The notes beneath the pieces were generated by a model. It was not told the origin of the DNA. It did no database searches and was given only the letters and a program-made list of their open reading frames with translations. 64,000 nucleotides of DNA from Marsupella aquatica (lineage: Eukaryota; Marchantiophyta). Below are positions 1 through 10,060 of this stretch, in pieces (position 1 is the first letter of the stretch; every line of letters starts with the position of its first letter). The stretch spans positions 21,018,001 to 21,082,000 of the forward strand of contig OZ316898.1 in the NCBI GenBank assembly GCA_973895155.1, read 5' to 3'. The translations under genes were made by a program, and so were the position numbers.

Positions 1-2540
1 CAAGCACAAACTAAGCAGACGACTACGTGAAGCCAACTACTATCAACTGCTTAGGCAAGCACTCTGGGCGGGAGCAGATACCGACTATCAACTCAAGAAG
101 GGTATGAGCAACGTCAATCAAGTTGTTCATTTTTGGGGATGCCTGTTTGAACGGGCAACTGAGTACATTGGGACCTACGAAGACAAAGAATCAGAAGAGC
201 AGCTCGAGAATGCCAGGAGCTTGCTCGACTGTGGGAGCTTTAGTCTGCCTTCTTAGGAGGAGAACTCATCAAGGCTAAATTCCTATGGACAACTATTGGC
301 AACGAGCTAGACGACCTTCTATTTTGTGAGAACAGAATTGTCGGCATCCGGGAAGCCATCAACCGCTGCAACGACATACACTGGGAGTTGAAGGGTAGCA
401 CAAAGGGGTGGATGAAGGCAACCATGCTTGGAGAAACATCCACAGTAGCCGCTATGAAGAGGAAGGGGAACAACAATGACCCCTGCAAAGAGAACAAGGT
501 TGGCGGCACCAAGGAAGCCAGCCAAGCAGGGAAGCAGGAGGCAGGGAGAAGCCGAAGAAGAAGAGGTCGACCCCATCAATGTTGTTCCAACAAGGGATGA
601 CACCTGGAAAGGCTGGGCGACGACCCTCCTCGAGGAAGTGCAATTACACTTTGCACGTGAAGAGGAAGTACCAGGGCTTCATGGCCGGATCCGGCTTGGA
701 ACCCTTGGTGAAATTACCATGGCTGAAGCCGGAGGTGTCGGATTCAGACTTATTAGAATTTGTGGGATCATGGGATCCCAAGACAAATTCCACAAGGGTG
801 TATGGGAAGGATTTCTATCTCACTCCTCAGGTGATTGCCGGAGCGTTTGGCTTGCCAATGGGCAATAAGACCAAAGTAGATACCCGGAAGACCTTGCCTG
901 ACAAGGAGTTCCGGTTGTTCCCAGGGCCATCAACGAAGAATGGCTTCTTCCGGAACACCTGCACCAACCCGCCCATTGGGGAGATGATCAATTTCTTGCG
1001 GGTAACCATGCACTGCAACTTGTCAAGGCCAGAGATCGGCAAGGCACAAGTCTACCTAGCGGAGAGGCCAGACCCAAGCCGAGACTACAACGGGTACCTC
1101 CTTACCCAACTGAAGAAAATCTTGAAGGAGGAACAGGAGGTGATCGGCAAGGGAAGTGTGTCCCAGCTTGGCTATCATATGCCGCTGCTGTGCCGGTATG
1201 CCCGGAGTTGGATCTTTGCCCCAGTACTTCCCCTATAGGCAAGGACACCAGAGGAGGTTCCGGAAAAGGGGCAGGTAGCAGAGGAACCCAACCAGCCCGG
1301 CAGTCCTACGATCAAGCAAGTGTTTAGGCTAAGGACGGAAGACTTGCCGATATAGCAACCAGGCATGCAGAATCTTCTGAAGTTGCTAGAGAAGGAAAAG
1401 AGAACGGCAACGGCAACGGCACTGGTACAGGACACTGCTCCAGAGGTAGGCCTAAGCCAACTCCCAAGGGAAAACCCCTTTACCAGAGCCAAGGAAAGAA
1501 GGAGGCCGGAACATAAGCCGGGGGTTCGATGTATGTAGGAGCCTCGAGTCCAGAAGCCGAGGGAAAGCAGCCCGTAGCTCCTGGTCACGATAGGGAGAAG
1601 GGGAGATCAGCGTGGAAGCCTGAGGAGAAACTAGGACCCGAGAGCTATGTTCAGAAGGACGCTATGTTCTCAGCAAGACCAAGAGAGCAGGGGAAGGAGC
1701 CGGTAGCCCAAGCCACGAAGGAGGCGGTAGAGGACTACGACAATGATGACTTCGACTACGGGTCGGACCATCATGTCCCAGGAGTAAGGACCTATGGCCG
1801 TTTCATTCCCACGCTTCCTAGAGTAGTTCGAGGGGACCCCACCCAGCAAAACAGCCCTGAGTCTCCCCCACCAGATGTCGCTTCCCCAAGATTTGATGGG
1901 ATAAAACAGACGGCACAGGAGTTTCAAGAGAGACTCAGGGAAGAAGAGGAGGCACTTCTAGCTAGGGAGAAGGATTTACCTGGAGGAGAATGGCCAGAGG
2001 ACATCCGGCGGCTTGCAGAAAGACAAAGCAGCCCTCCAGCCATGATAGAAGAAATCCGAAAGGCAGCTTGGGAACAAAGGCCACGGTGGGTGATGCCGAT
2101 GACTATTACTTACTCCACCTATGCGCAAGAAAGAGCCATGGAGTACGGGGAGATGTGTGGGGAACTTGCGCTCAACATCTTTGGGGAGAAGTTGGAGCAG
2201 GGACCCTTTTTCCAGAGAGAGATGTTGGAAAAATGCCGATTGGAAGAAGCGGTGGCTTTGGAGAGAAGAAAGAAGGACAAGGTCATCCGACAGCTTAGGG
2301 AGAAGGAAGCCAAGGCAGAATACCTAAAGACGGCCAAGAAAGCCCAAGATGAGCTGTGGATTAAGTGGCATGAGCTAAACATCATGCAGGGGCAATTGGA
2401 TACTGCTTAGTCTGATAATCAAATTATCAAGGATAAACTAACTCGGACCCAAGGGGAGTTGGCCAATGCGTTCAAGGAAAGGGAGAAGTGGAAGCGGGAG
2501 CTGAGGGGCGCAGAGGAGGCCCACATAGCAACTATAGTAT
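1..2540 (+). pseudogene. Copy A of the PMD-like/coiled-coil element protein, degenerate
   Basis: This is the body of a decayed copy of the protein encoded intact but for one frameshift at 26842-30464. Matching blocks run in order: the N-terminal module around 1-480, a Lys/Arg-rich stretch around 450-590, the plant-mobile-domain-like region (about 690-1230, with PETN-like, FYLTP and FGLPMGN motifs), the Pro-rich linker (1240-1530), the acidic/Gly-Tyr segment, the WPEDIRRL and MEYGEMCGELAL domain (about 1990-2200) and the start of the coiled coil. Stops (for example TAG near 1237, 1354 and 2410) and frameshifts break it. Its 5' end lies before the window. It stops abruptly near 2540, where reverse-strand Gypsy sequence begins, and about 1.1 kb of the expected ORF 3' part is missing when the element resumes at 7796. 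No function is expected from this copy. Confidence 0.85.
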
Positions 2541-3960
2541 CACACTAGGGACATAAATGAATATTTAAGATCCAAAACTCGGTATTCGTTCCCATGGAAG
2601 AACATGTAAGGAATGATTTTCTATGATTTAGCACTTATGAATGAATAAGGTAACAAAAAAAATACAAAGTTGAGCCTTTTACTATGGTTGCTCAGCAAGG
2701 CATAGTTTTAAATGTCTGCTTGACATTAAAAATAAAATTAACAAATGGAAACAATTAACAAAACACAACAAAAATCCTGAGGTATGGTGAGGGAGTTAGG
2801 AAACAACCAAGGTGACTCCTCAATATAACTTCATTTGATATGATTTAGGTGGTATATCCACAAGAACATTTCTGGAAGGGATTACGGTACTAGGATGATT
2901 ACTAAAATATCGTCAACATGTCTCAACTTTTCCTTCCAAGGTACTGAGTGGAGACTAGTAATCAATCACTTCTGTATCCAATCGGTACTTTGTGTCACAA
3001 ATAAGAGACACCATCATGATCAAATTTGAAACCATAAGTAATTGGTAAGCAACAATCTTTGCATCCCGTGCACAAGCAATGTCACGCCAAAAACTATGCA
3101 TCAAGAACTAAGGAATATGTGAAACATCATCAACAAAAAATCTATTTCCACATACTCAAAAGATTTAACAATCACAATAATTTTACTTCAAGGGTCCAAA
3201 CTTCTCATTCATTTAGACTTGAAGGGGGAAGAATTCCTTTGTATTAAGTACTCATATGCAATGGAGTGCTTGCTACAAATGGAGGTAACAAAGTTGCAAT
3301 CTTGCAACTGAGCGCTCATGAAATTTCTTCACACTAAAAGTGACAAAAACTCTACTACATATAGGGTGGCAGGAACTAAAGAGAAAAGAGAAAATGAAAG
3401 GACATGCCCTTTCATATCTCAAGGGTCATAAACTAAAGTAAAAAGTATGAAAATATGCTATAAGAGTACTCAAGGTTCACTAGAATGTTGCTGAAATGAA
3501 AAACTAACCAAAAGTTATCCCTAGTGTAAACTGGAGTAAAAGTGTTTTTTTGCACTTTTGTGGTAAAACTAATAAATAGTGAGTTTATCAGAATTTTAAT
3601 TTCTAACATAAAAGTCAAAATGGGGTGAAACTTTCCTAGGTGGAAAATTTATATACATGCTACATGCTGGAAAATTTTTAGCTTTTTTTGAGGTGTCTAA
3701 GTGCCTTAATATAATCGATGAAAAGTGCTGTCAGATTAAAAAAAATATTGTTCCGGAAAATTTTATAAGTGTCGGAAGCGCCGTTGCGCCTTTGCGCTTT
3801 GGAGCACTAGCGCCGTTGCGCCTTTGCGCACTCACGCTTCTGTAAAACTAAAAATGTCATATCTTCTAAACGACATGTCGGTTTTGGTCGATACTTTCAG
3901 GGTATGGTCTGCTACATAAGGGCTATCTCTTGAAAAAGTATGGGACTTTTCTAACTATGA
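2541..3960 (-). repeat. LTR-like 3' terminal region of the Gypsy fragment
   Basis: On the minus strand this follows the stop of the accessory ORF directly. Its counterpart is the plus-strand block about 13530-14860: matching pieces include the segment around 3850-3960 (against 13560-13660) and the segment around 3059-3230 (against 14260-14400). It is AT-rich with no coding potential. A GCGC-rich ladder of TTTGCGC/GCGCC motifs sits at 3775-3840. The exact LTR ends are not resolved. Confidence 0.6.
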
Positions 3961-4018
3961 TAAATATTTAACAAAAGTGATGGAGATTGACTAATCCTGA
4001 CTCGAAGGATGGAGTAGG

Positions 4019-6739
4019 TCAATCCTCCTGAAGTAGCGCTGACTGGTCCGGTTGTTGAACACTCCTGAATGTCTCAGTTCGACTCACCTCTCGAAGGAAA
4101 TCCATAACCTGCGTATTATGTCGAGCAAATGGAAGAGATCTGATTTGTCGTTCAGCATTTAGAATGGGGAGTAGTCTCTTGTGAAACATAGTGTTCACCT
4201 TGCTAGCTTGCATATAGATGCCGACCAAATCATAACTACAACAAGTAGTATGGTAGTTGCGTGGAAACTTGTTGATGAAGGTGTCAGAGTCCTTGGCAAG
4301 TGATAAAAGTGGGGTGACACGAGGTAACAGTTCCCGCCATTTCAAGGTGTAATCAGTCAACCGTTGGGAAGTGATGTTGTTCCAGATTCTCTGACTCTCA
4401 GCAACTGGTGAGATAAATTGTTGAACAATAAAAGGTTTCTCTGGTAGGACACCATGGTCGACCTGATATCGTTTGTTGGTTTGTCTCAAAAAGTTGATGA
4501 TGAATTCCAAGACATAGGCAGGTAAGTTCCCGAAGTATGCCAGGGCCAGATCTCCATTCTCCAATACAATGTGTCCAACCAGGATTATGACAGCAAGAAT
4601 AGGGCAAAAATATTTAGCCTCTGTCCAGATCTCATCCATCTCTGCTATCTCTAGGCGGGTGACATCCTTCAGATGAAGCTTCAGGATATAGAGACATTCA
4701 ACTCTCTTCTTATGATAGTACTGCCAAAACTCTAAAATGGGAGGAGTTCTAAGGTCTGAAACTCTAACAAACTCAGAAAATTGTGTAATATTCTCTTGAG
4801 GGGTCTTAGGGTCAATATGCAGTGTAGGGATGAAGTTGACCTGGCAGGATTTATCTTGACCTGGTGGAAGGGTGTCAGGATAAGAAGTGGCAAGATGTTC
4901 ACCAGTAGGGGTGATCTCAGGTTCTGGAAAACTAGGATAGAGCTGGTCTAGTTGATTCGAAGGACTGTAAGGAGAGGTGGGTGAATGACTAGAAGAAGGG
5001 GAAGAATAGTAAATGGGAGAGCCAGAGGCTGAGGTATGATAACGGACGGCATAATAGACTTGCTTCGGGTTGCATCCAAAAATCTGTGTAAGCCTGTGGA
5101 CTAAATCCTCACAATATTCTCGATGATGATCTCGGGTAAGTAAAGTTGATGTCTTATGCAGAAGATCATCCAAGACATCAATTAAGTGTCTCTCATCACA
5201 CTCCAGCATGTCAGTCATTTTATTAACAAGAGTAGAATAGTGTTCAGCAGAGTGACCTGGGGAAGCAGATAGTGTCTGTTGAAGCTCTAACCTGGGTGAT
5301 GCATCATTTTCCTCCATTGGTTCAGCTTCAGCAATATTTGTAACCCTAATATTGGAGGTGGGTCGAAATAGATCCATCACTTCGGGATAGAACTGAGTCG
5401 GTCCTTGGGTTGGAGAGTATGGAGAGTCGGGACTACTAGGTTCAGGCAGAGTTACAAAGGCTGCTCTTAACCTCTCAACAGAGTCAACTATCTCCTCAGG
5501 TTCACAGATCAATAAGTTGCTTAACTTATCAATAATTTGCTGATTAGATTCTACTCTCAGTTCATCAGCCGTTGGTTTGCTGAACATGAAGGGTCTCTTA
5601 CGGGATCTCATAGAAGGGGTCAAGCTGTCTACAGATAAATTCTGAGTTGGGGCTGTGGGTGATCGAAGAGTATTAGGGATAGATATGTCAACTACAGGTA
5701 TAGAAGGTGGGGACGTTCCTACTGGTTCTGGCTCGGATGTATACTCATCAAGATTGGAATTGAGGGGGGTGTAAAGTCTTCTATCCTGATTGAGATCTTC
5801 GAAAGGGGATAGTGGGTTATCAGGAATTGGTGAAGAGGTTCTTTTGGGTTCCACAAGTGGTTCTCTATGGGTAAGAGGGGTAACCTCTGAACAGATAGGT
5901 GGGGGAACCTCCGGTTGGACTTCATCAGCATCTTCTCCTTCAGTATCCTCGATTCCTGATTCACTAAGATCAAATTCATCAAGCAGTCTGATCCGCTCCT
6001 CTTGTTCGCCTGGAAGTAAGCAATTTCCATGAAAGTACAATTGGCAAAGATAAGAAGGGAGAGTAGTGAACTCGTCCATTTTCACCTTCTTTACTTGAGA
6101 TAAAATAACCTGTCTTAGCAACAAGGCCCAATTTATCTGAGCAACTCCCTTCCAACTTGCCACAATAGTATTGGCAAGTGACACAGGTATCATTTGTGGT
6201 CGAATGGGATGGAGAATTGGAATCAAAAACTCTAAAATGATTTTAAGAGTATAATTGGTGCACTGGTCCATTTTCCATCCATGGTGAACGTTTCAAGTTC
6301 CAAAAAAATAAGGCCTCGCAGTCTCCCCTTGTCGTGAGTGTAAGCTGTCGCCTTCGGCGGGACAGTCGAAAGCATCAGCAACAAATTGCAGAGTCCAGAA
6401 TTCTGGATTCGTCCGAGCAGTTCCCACCATACCAACTTCGATTCGTGCCCCATCACTGCAATCCTTCAAAAAACTCAATGAAGTTGCAGACCAAGGCAAA
6501 GTGAGTAATTTACTCAGGTGCATGACAGCCAGTGCTTCCTTCAAAACGTGCAAGCTTCTTTTCATCGTAGGGTATGTCACAGGGACGGTCTTAGGTAAAG
6601 GAACTCCTCTCGCAGTCATCTCTCCCCCTTCGTCTTCCATAGTAACAAGAAACAAGGCGTTGTCACCAACTATCGATCCAAAGAGAGCAATGCCAAGTGA
6701 TCTACTGTTGCGCTTTGCTCCGTTGCGCTTTCGCTCCAA
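4019..6739 (-). pseudogene. Accessory ORF downstream of Gypsy pol, one in-frame stop
   Basis: Two open stretches (6739-6293 and 6271-4019) lie in the same frame, separated by one TGA at 6293-6291 and seven further codons, giving about 906 codons. The first part contains LPW and TNPEFWTLQFVADAFDCP, whose spacing resembles the PETN...FYLTP..IA..FGLP region of the protein at 26842-30464, so a distant plant-mobile-domain-like relation is possible. The centre (roughly residues 240-620) is rich in Pro, Ser, Glu and Asp and looks disordered. The C-terminal third looks globular, and a second copy of its C-terminus is seen at 7500-7795. The position is that of env-like or accessory ORFs in some plant LTR elements. 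I see no signal peptide and no clear membrane segment, so I do not call it env. The function is unknown. The true start could be the later Met near 6640. Confidence 0.6.
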
Positions 6740-7059
6740 AGCGCCGTTGCACTTTTACGCCAAAATGCTCTTTGCGCCCTCGGTCAAACTTGGCAGCACC
6801 AATCTTCCTTTCGCGCTTTGAGAACATCGATAGTAGTTTCTTCTGACTAGTCTCACCCCTACCTAATTACTCAGGGTGTTATCCATTAATCTGCCTAACT
6901 TAAGTCTTAACCTTACTTATATCTAAAAGTAGATTAATTGGCTATGTTTAATCTATTTCTAACTACAAAATTTTTAAAAGTTTTCATTATTTCTAAGTTT
7001 CTAATTTAGACAGCTATTACATAACTCCCTCCTCAAACGGCGGCGTGTCCTCACAAGCC
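6740..7059 (-). other. Spacer between Gypsy integrase end and accessory ORF
   Basis: This stretch separates the integrase C-terminal fragment from the accessory ORF. A second GCGC/TTGCGC ladder (about 6708-6825) covers its left edge and the first codons of the downstream ORF, resembling the ladder in the LTR at 3775-3840. The rest is AT-rich with no coding signal. Confidence 0.4.
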
Positions 7060-7419
7060 TTAATATTGGGGTAGGAAATATTTCTTGACGCGAAACCCAT
7101 TAATTCGGGTGTCGAGTTCTTGACCATCCAATGTGGTGAGTGTAAGAGATCCATTTTCCCATACCTTAATCACATTATATGGGCCCAGCCAATGAGTATG
7201 TAACTTTCCAGGGAATAACATATATCTTGAATCGAAAACAAGAACCAAGTCACCTGCTTGAATATGTATTGTCTTCAGTTTTTGATCATAACTCAGCTTC
7301 CTCTTGGACTGTTGATTATTAGTTTCCTGAAGGGCAATTAGACGCTCTTCTTCCAATAAATCAAGGGCATCATATCGATAGTTTAAACTGTCTCCCTCGT
7401 TCATCCTCTCTTCATCCAA
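7060..7419 (-). pseudogene. Gypsy integrase C-terminal fragment
   Basis: This 119-residue open frame has the typical end of a Ty3/Gypsy integrase: a GDLVLVFDSR strand, then LHTHWLGPYNVIKVWENGSLTLTTLDG and RVNGFRVKKYF-like strands. That is the DNA-binding SH3-like fold that closes pol. The catalytic core is missing upstream (right side), where remnant accessory-ORF sequence abuts directly. It marks this block as Gypsy-derived and fixes the reading direction as minus. Confidence 0.8.
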
Positions 7420-7499
7420 AATTCTATGAGTAGGAACTTTAACTATTTAACTAAAATTGCAGAGATCGGCTGATCTAAAATATTGTCGTAGGAGAACTA

Positions 7500-7795
7500 A
7501 TCTTGTTGGAGTAGTGTTGTCTGATTTGGTTGTTGAACTCTTGTGTAGGTATTCTCTTGCATAACTTCTCGAATTATATCCATGTCTTGAGCGTGATGCC
7601 GATAGAAAGGTAAAGACTTCCGTTGTCGTTCAAGATCCAGAACAAGAAGTTGTCTTCGATATAGCATGGTATTAGGTAAAGTGTCCAGTTAATCTAAATT
7701 GCTACAAAAGGTAACTATACTGCACCTTTGAGTTAGAAAAAGTTCAAAATTTATAATTTTTCTATCATTTCTAACTAATGTATTGTATTACAATA
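7500..7795 (-). pseudogene. Remnant of a second accessory-ORF C-terminus
   Basis: Minus-strand translation gives a tail matching the last ~60 residues of the ORF at 4019-6739, including the TMLYRRQLL, RKSLPFYRH and REVMQENTYTRVQQPNQ blocks. Its outer boundary near 7795 coincides with the outer boundary of the plus-strand copy at 13206. This may be a hallmark of one rearranged element type, or a shared truncation point. Confidence 0.6.
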
Positions 7796-8408
7796 GATTA
7801 GGCTTACGCTGCAAGGAATTGGGCGGATCCACTGCCAGGATAAGTACCTGGGCAGCGGGGAGTCCAGGGCCTTCTTCCTTAGCAAGTTTTTAGTGCACTA
7901 GCAGGGCTGGGATCAAGTAGTAAAAGAAGCTCTCAGTTAGTTATACTGTGACCCTTGTGTATATTCATGTTTTCTCATGCCTAAGAGATGAATAGAGTTG
8001 GCCTTACGGCTTAGTTTGCAGATCTTGTCTATAAGAAGTACTGTTTGTATGGCAAGTGCATGGTATAACTCAGTTAGAAGGAGTCATTTTGCTATTTGTG
8101 TGTTGCATTAACTTGTTTGAAGATTGCCCACATCAACCAAGAGAAGGGAGTAAGCAAGGTAGTAAGAGTTGGATGTGTCGAGTTGAGAGAGGTCTTAGCG
8201 GCTTATCCAAGCTAGTTGGGGATCATTTCGGCGGCGGAATCCAAACATACCTAAAGAAGACAAGGAGAGGAAGACAAGGGAAGGCATAGAATAGGCTGGC
8301 TATGTATCTCATGACCCAATGAAGGATCTGTCCTGTATATGTGTGTAAAATGTTAATAGTAGTAAAAAACGTTTTAGCAACGTCCCATGCCGCTAAGCCG
8401 CGAAACCG

Positions 8409-9766
8409 ATGTTTGGGTGACCGTGTTTTCTGGTAAGAGCATATTGGCTCTTATGAAGTCAACCTTGCATGCCCATAAATTCTACACTAAAACCAAAATG
8501 ATAACTCTTGTAAGAAGGGTAGTGGGTATTAAGAAAGGTTCAGGTGAAATTAATATACTATTAAATCCTACTTTACCATACTTGCAAATCAACACATCTC
8601 GGAAACTAATTTTTCTACGACATACAATCCTAATATTTCCAAGAGAAAATGAAATAGGAATGTCATGTGGACTCCTATTTAGATCCATGACTTCAATAAA
8701 GGACAAAAATAATGCACTCCCACTCCTCTCGATAAGACACTACTGGGTATACTATTGGCTCATTAGAACTCATAACAACAGCTGCAAATTGAGCTCCAAA
8801 GTGATAAGTTAAATGTTGCCTCATGAATGGCTTGTCTAAAAGATGGACTCTAACCAAAAATGGGTTACGAAGGGGAAGATTAGGGATATCTCTTCCTCCT
8901 AGATTCATAATGACTCTCTTGTTCCTTTGCTATCCGGGCCAAAGGATGCCCCATCCCTAAGTTCCCAAAGAGACCTTGTTCCCTAAGGTCCCATCTATAA
9001 GTCTACTAACACTCATTCCTTTGCTATCCGGGCCAAAGGATGCCCGACTACTATGTACATAAGGCAAAGAATAGAAGAGAAAGATGAGAGAAGAAAAGAT
9101 GATCGCTTTGACGCGGAAATTATCAAAATATGGGAACGAGGAGAGAGTGCCCCTCACCACTTTATTTATATTTAATCCAAGAAGGCATGGATTACACCCA
9201 AACACTTGGATGAAAGCCAAGTGGTACACATCCAACGTAGGAATGTTGCTAGTACTATTGCAATCAAAACAAATAATGCATGCAAGTAAAATGACTAATG
9301 CATCCATCTAAAATAATTTATGCATGCATACACCTTGTGGCTTGCATATTTGCTCACCTTGCATGCGCATAAAACAATTTGTGCATGTCTCTTGTGGCTT
9401 GCACATTTGCTCACCTTGCATGCGCATAAAACAACTAATGCATGCAAATAAAATCATTTACATGCATCTAAAACAACTAATGCATGCAAATAAAACAATT
9501 TGCATGCATCTAAAATAATTTGTGCATGCACTTTGTGGCTTGCACATTTGTTTATTTTGTATACACATAAAACAAAGTCTAATGCATGCAAATAAAACAA
9601 TTTGTGCATGCATCTTGTGATTTGTATAATTGCTTATCTTGCATGCACATAAGTAAAAGTCAAACTATTTAGAACTTACCCCGTAACAAAATATAAACCT
9701 AATCTATATACTAAATAACATACTTAGTGAAAATAATTTCATCATGAATATTTGAATTATCACGAC
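8409..9766. mobile_element. 1.36-kb insertion in copy A, solo-LTR-like
   Basis: Comparison with copies C and D shows a 1358-bp block inserted in the terminal region, bordered by ACCG on both sides (8405-8408 and 9767-9770). It has no protein-coding signal. It holds a ~30-bp direct repeat 93 bp apart (from 8922 and 9015; each forms a CCTTTG/CAAAGG hairpin) and a dense TGCATGCA array. Its size and the short duplication suit a solo LTR or small non-autonomous element. The family is not identified. Confidence 0.5.
9300..9660. repeat. TGCATGCA-rich irregular tandem array
   Basis: About 360 bp consist of alternating modules: a TGCATGCA or CATGCATC core, an AAATAAAACAA spacer and a CTTGTGGCTTGCACATTTGCTCACC module. 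The CATGCA core matches the plant RY motif bound by B3 transcription factors, but here it may only reflect satellite-like expansion. Confidence 0.6.
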
Positions 9767-9851
9767 ACCGGCCTCGCCAAGAGAAAAACCTGCGGAAATT
9801 GGCTTGTGCAGGGGGGTTTCCTGGGTTTAGGGAGCCATGGGATGCACCACA

Positions 9852-10060
9852 TTCCTCAATGACCAAGATTGAAATTTCACAAATCAAAGGCTAGAATTAA
9901 ATGATTGAGAAATGACCAATTATAACCATTTTTGGATTTAGTAGCCTAACTCTAATTTAAGTCATAAAGTACTTACATGCGAGAAGTGTTTAATAAATGT
10001 CCTCGGGGAAGTAGCTTGCATGAATTGACTTTGGAAAGTGGACGATAATTATGTCCTATT
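9852..10060. other. Short unassigned stretch after copy A
   Basis: AT-rich DNA with a few AATGACC motifs like those in the CACTA subterminal regions. There is no ORF and no clear repeat structure. Confidence 0.3.

Larger units (their letters stand above)
2541..7795 (-). mobile_element. Ty3/Gypsy-type LTR retrotransposon fragment with a large ORF downstream of pol
   Basis: On the minus strand, from right to left, there is a remnant of an accessory-ORF C-terminus (7500-7795), an integrase C-terminal segment (7060-7419), a spacer, a 906-codon accessory ORF (6739-4019) and an LTR-like tail (about 3960-2541). The same tail recurs on the plus strand at 13206-14860, which supports its identity as a repeat. 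The gag, protease, reverse transcriptase, RNase H and most of integrase are absent, so the element is truncated or rearranged. No clean target duplication is visible; copy A is also missing sequence at this junction, so it is not a simple insertion. Confidence 0.7.
7796..9851 (+). mobile_element. 3' terminal region of copy A, interrupted
   Basis: From ATAGATTAGGCTTACG onward the sequence follows the conserved non-coding 3' region of copies C (about 30690-31385) and D (about 41310-42018). It is split at 8409-9766 by an insertion flanked by ACCG, and resumes at 9767 with the terminal block that ends in GGGATGCACCACA at 9851. The next five bases, TTCCT, would be the target duplication, but the 5' partner lies outside the window. 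Confidence 0.8.

Noticed and set aside
4019-6739. Envelope protein call for the Gypsy downstream ORF
   Set aside because: No signal peptide, clear transmembrane segment or cysteine pattern; a position after pol alone is not sufficient.
9300-9660. Possible CRISPR-like array
   Set aside because: Repeats and spacers are both variable in length and share the same words; the context is plant nuclear DNA.
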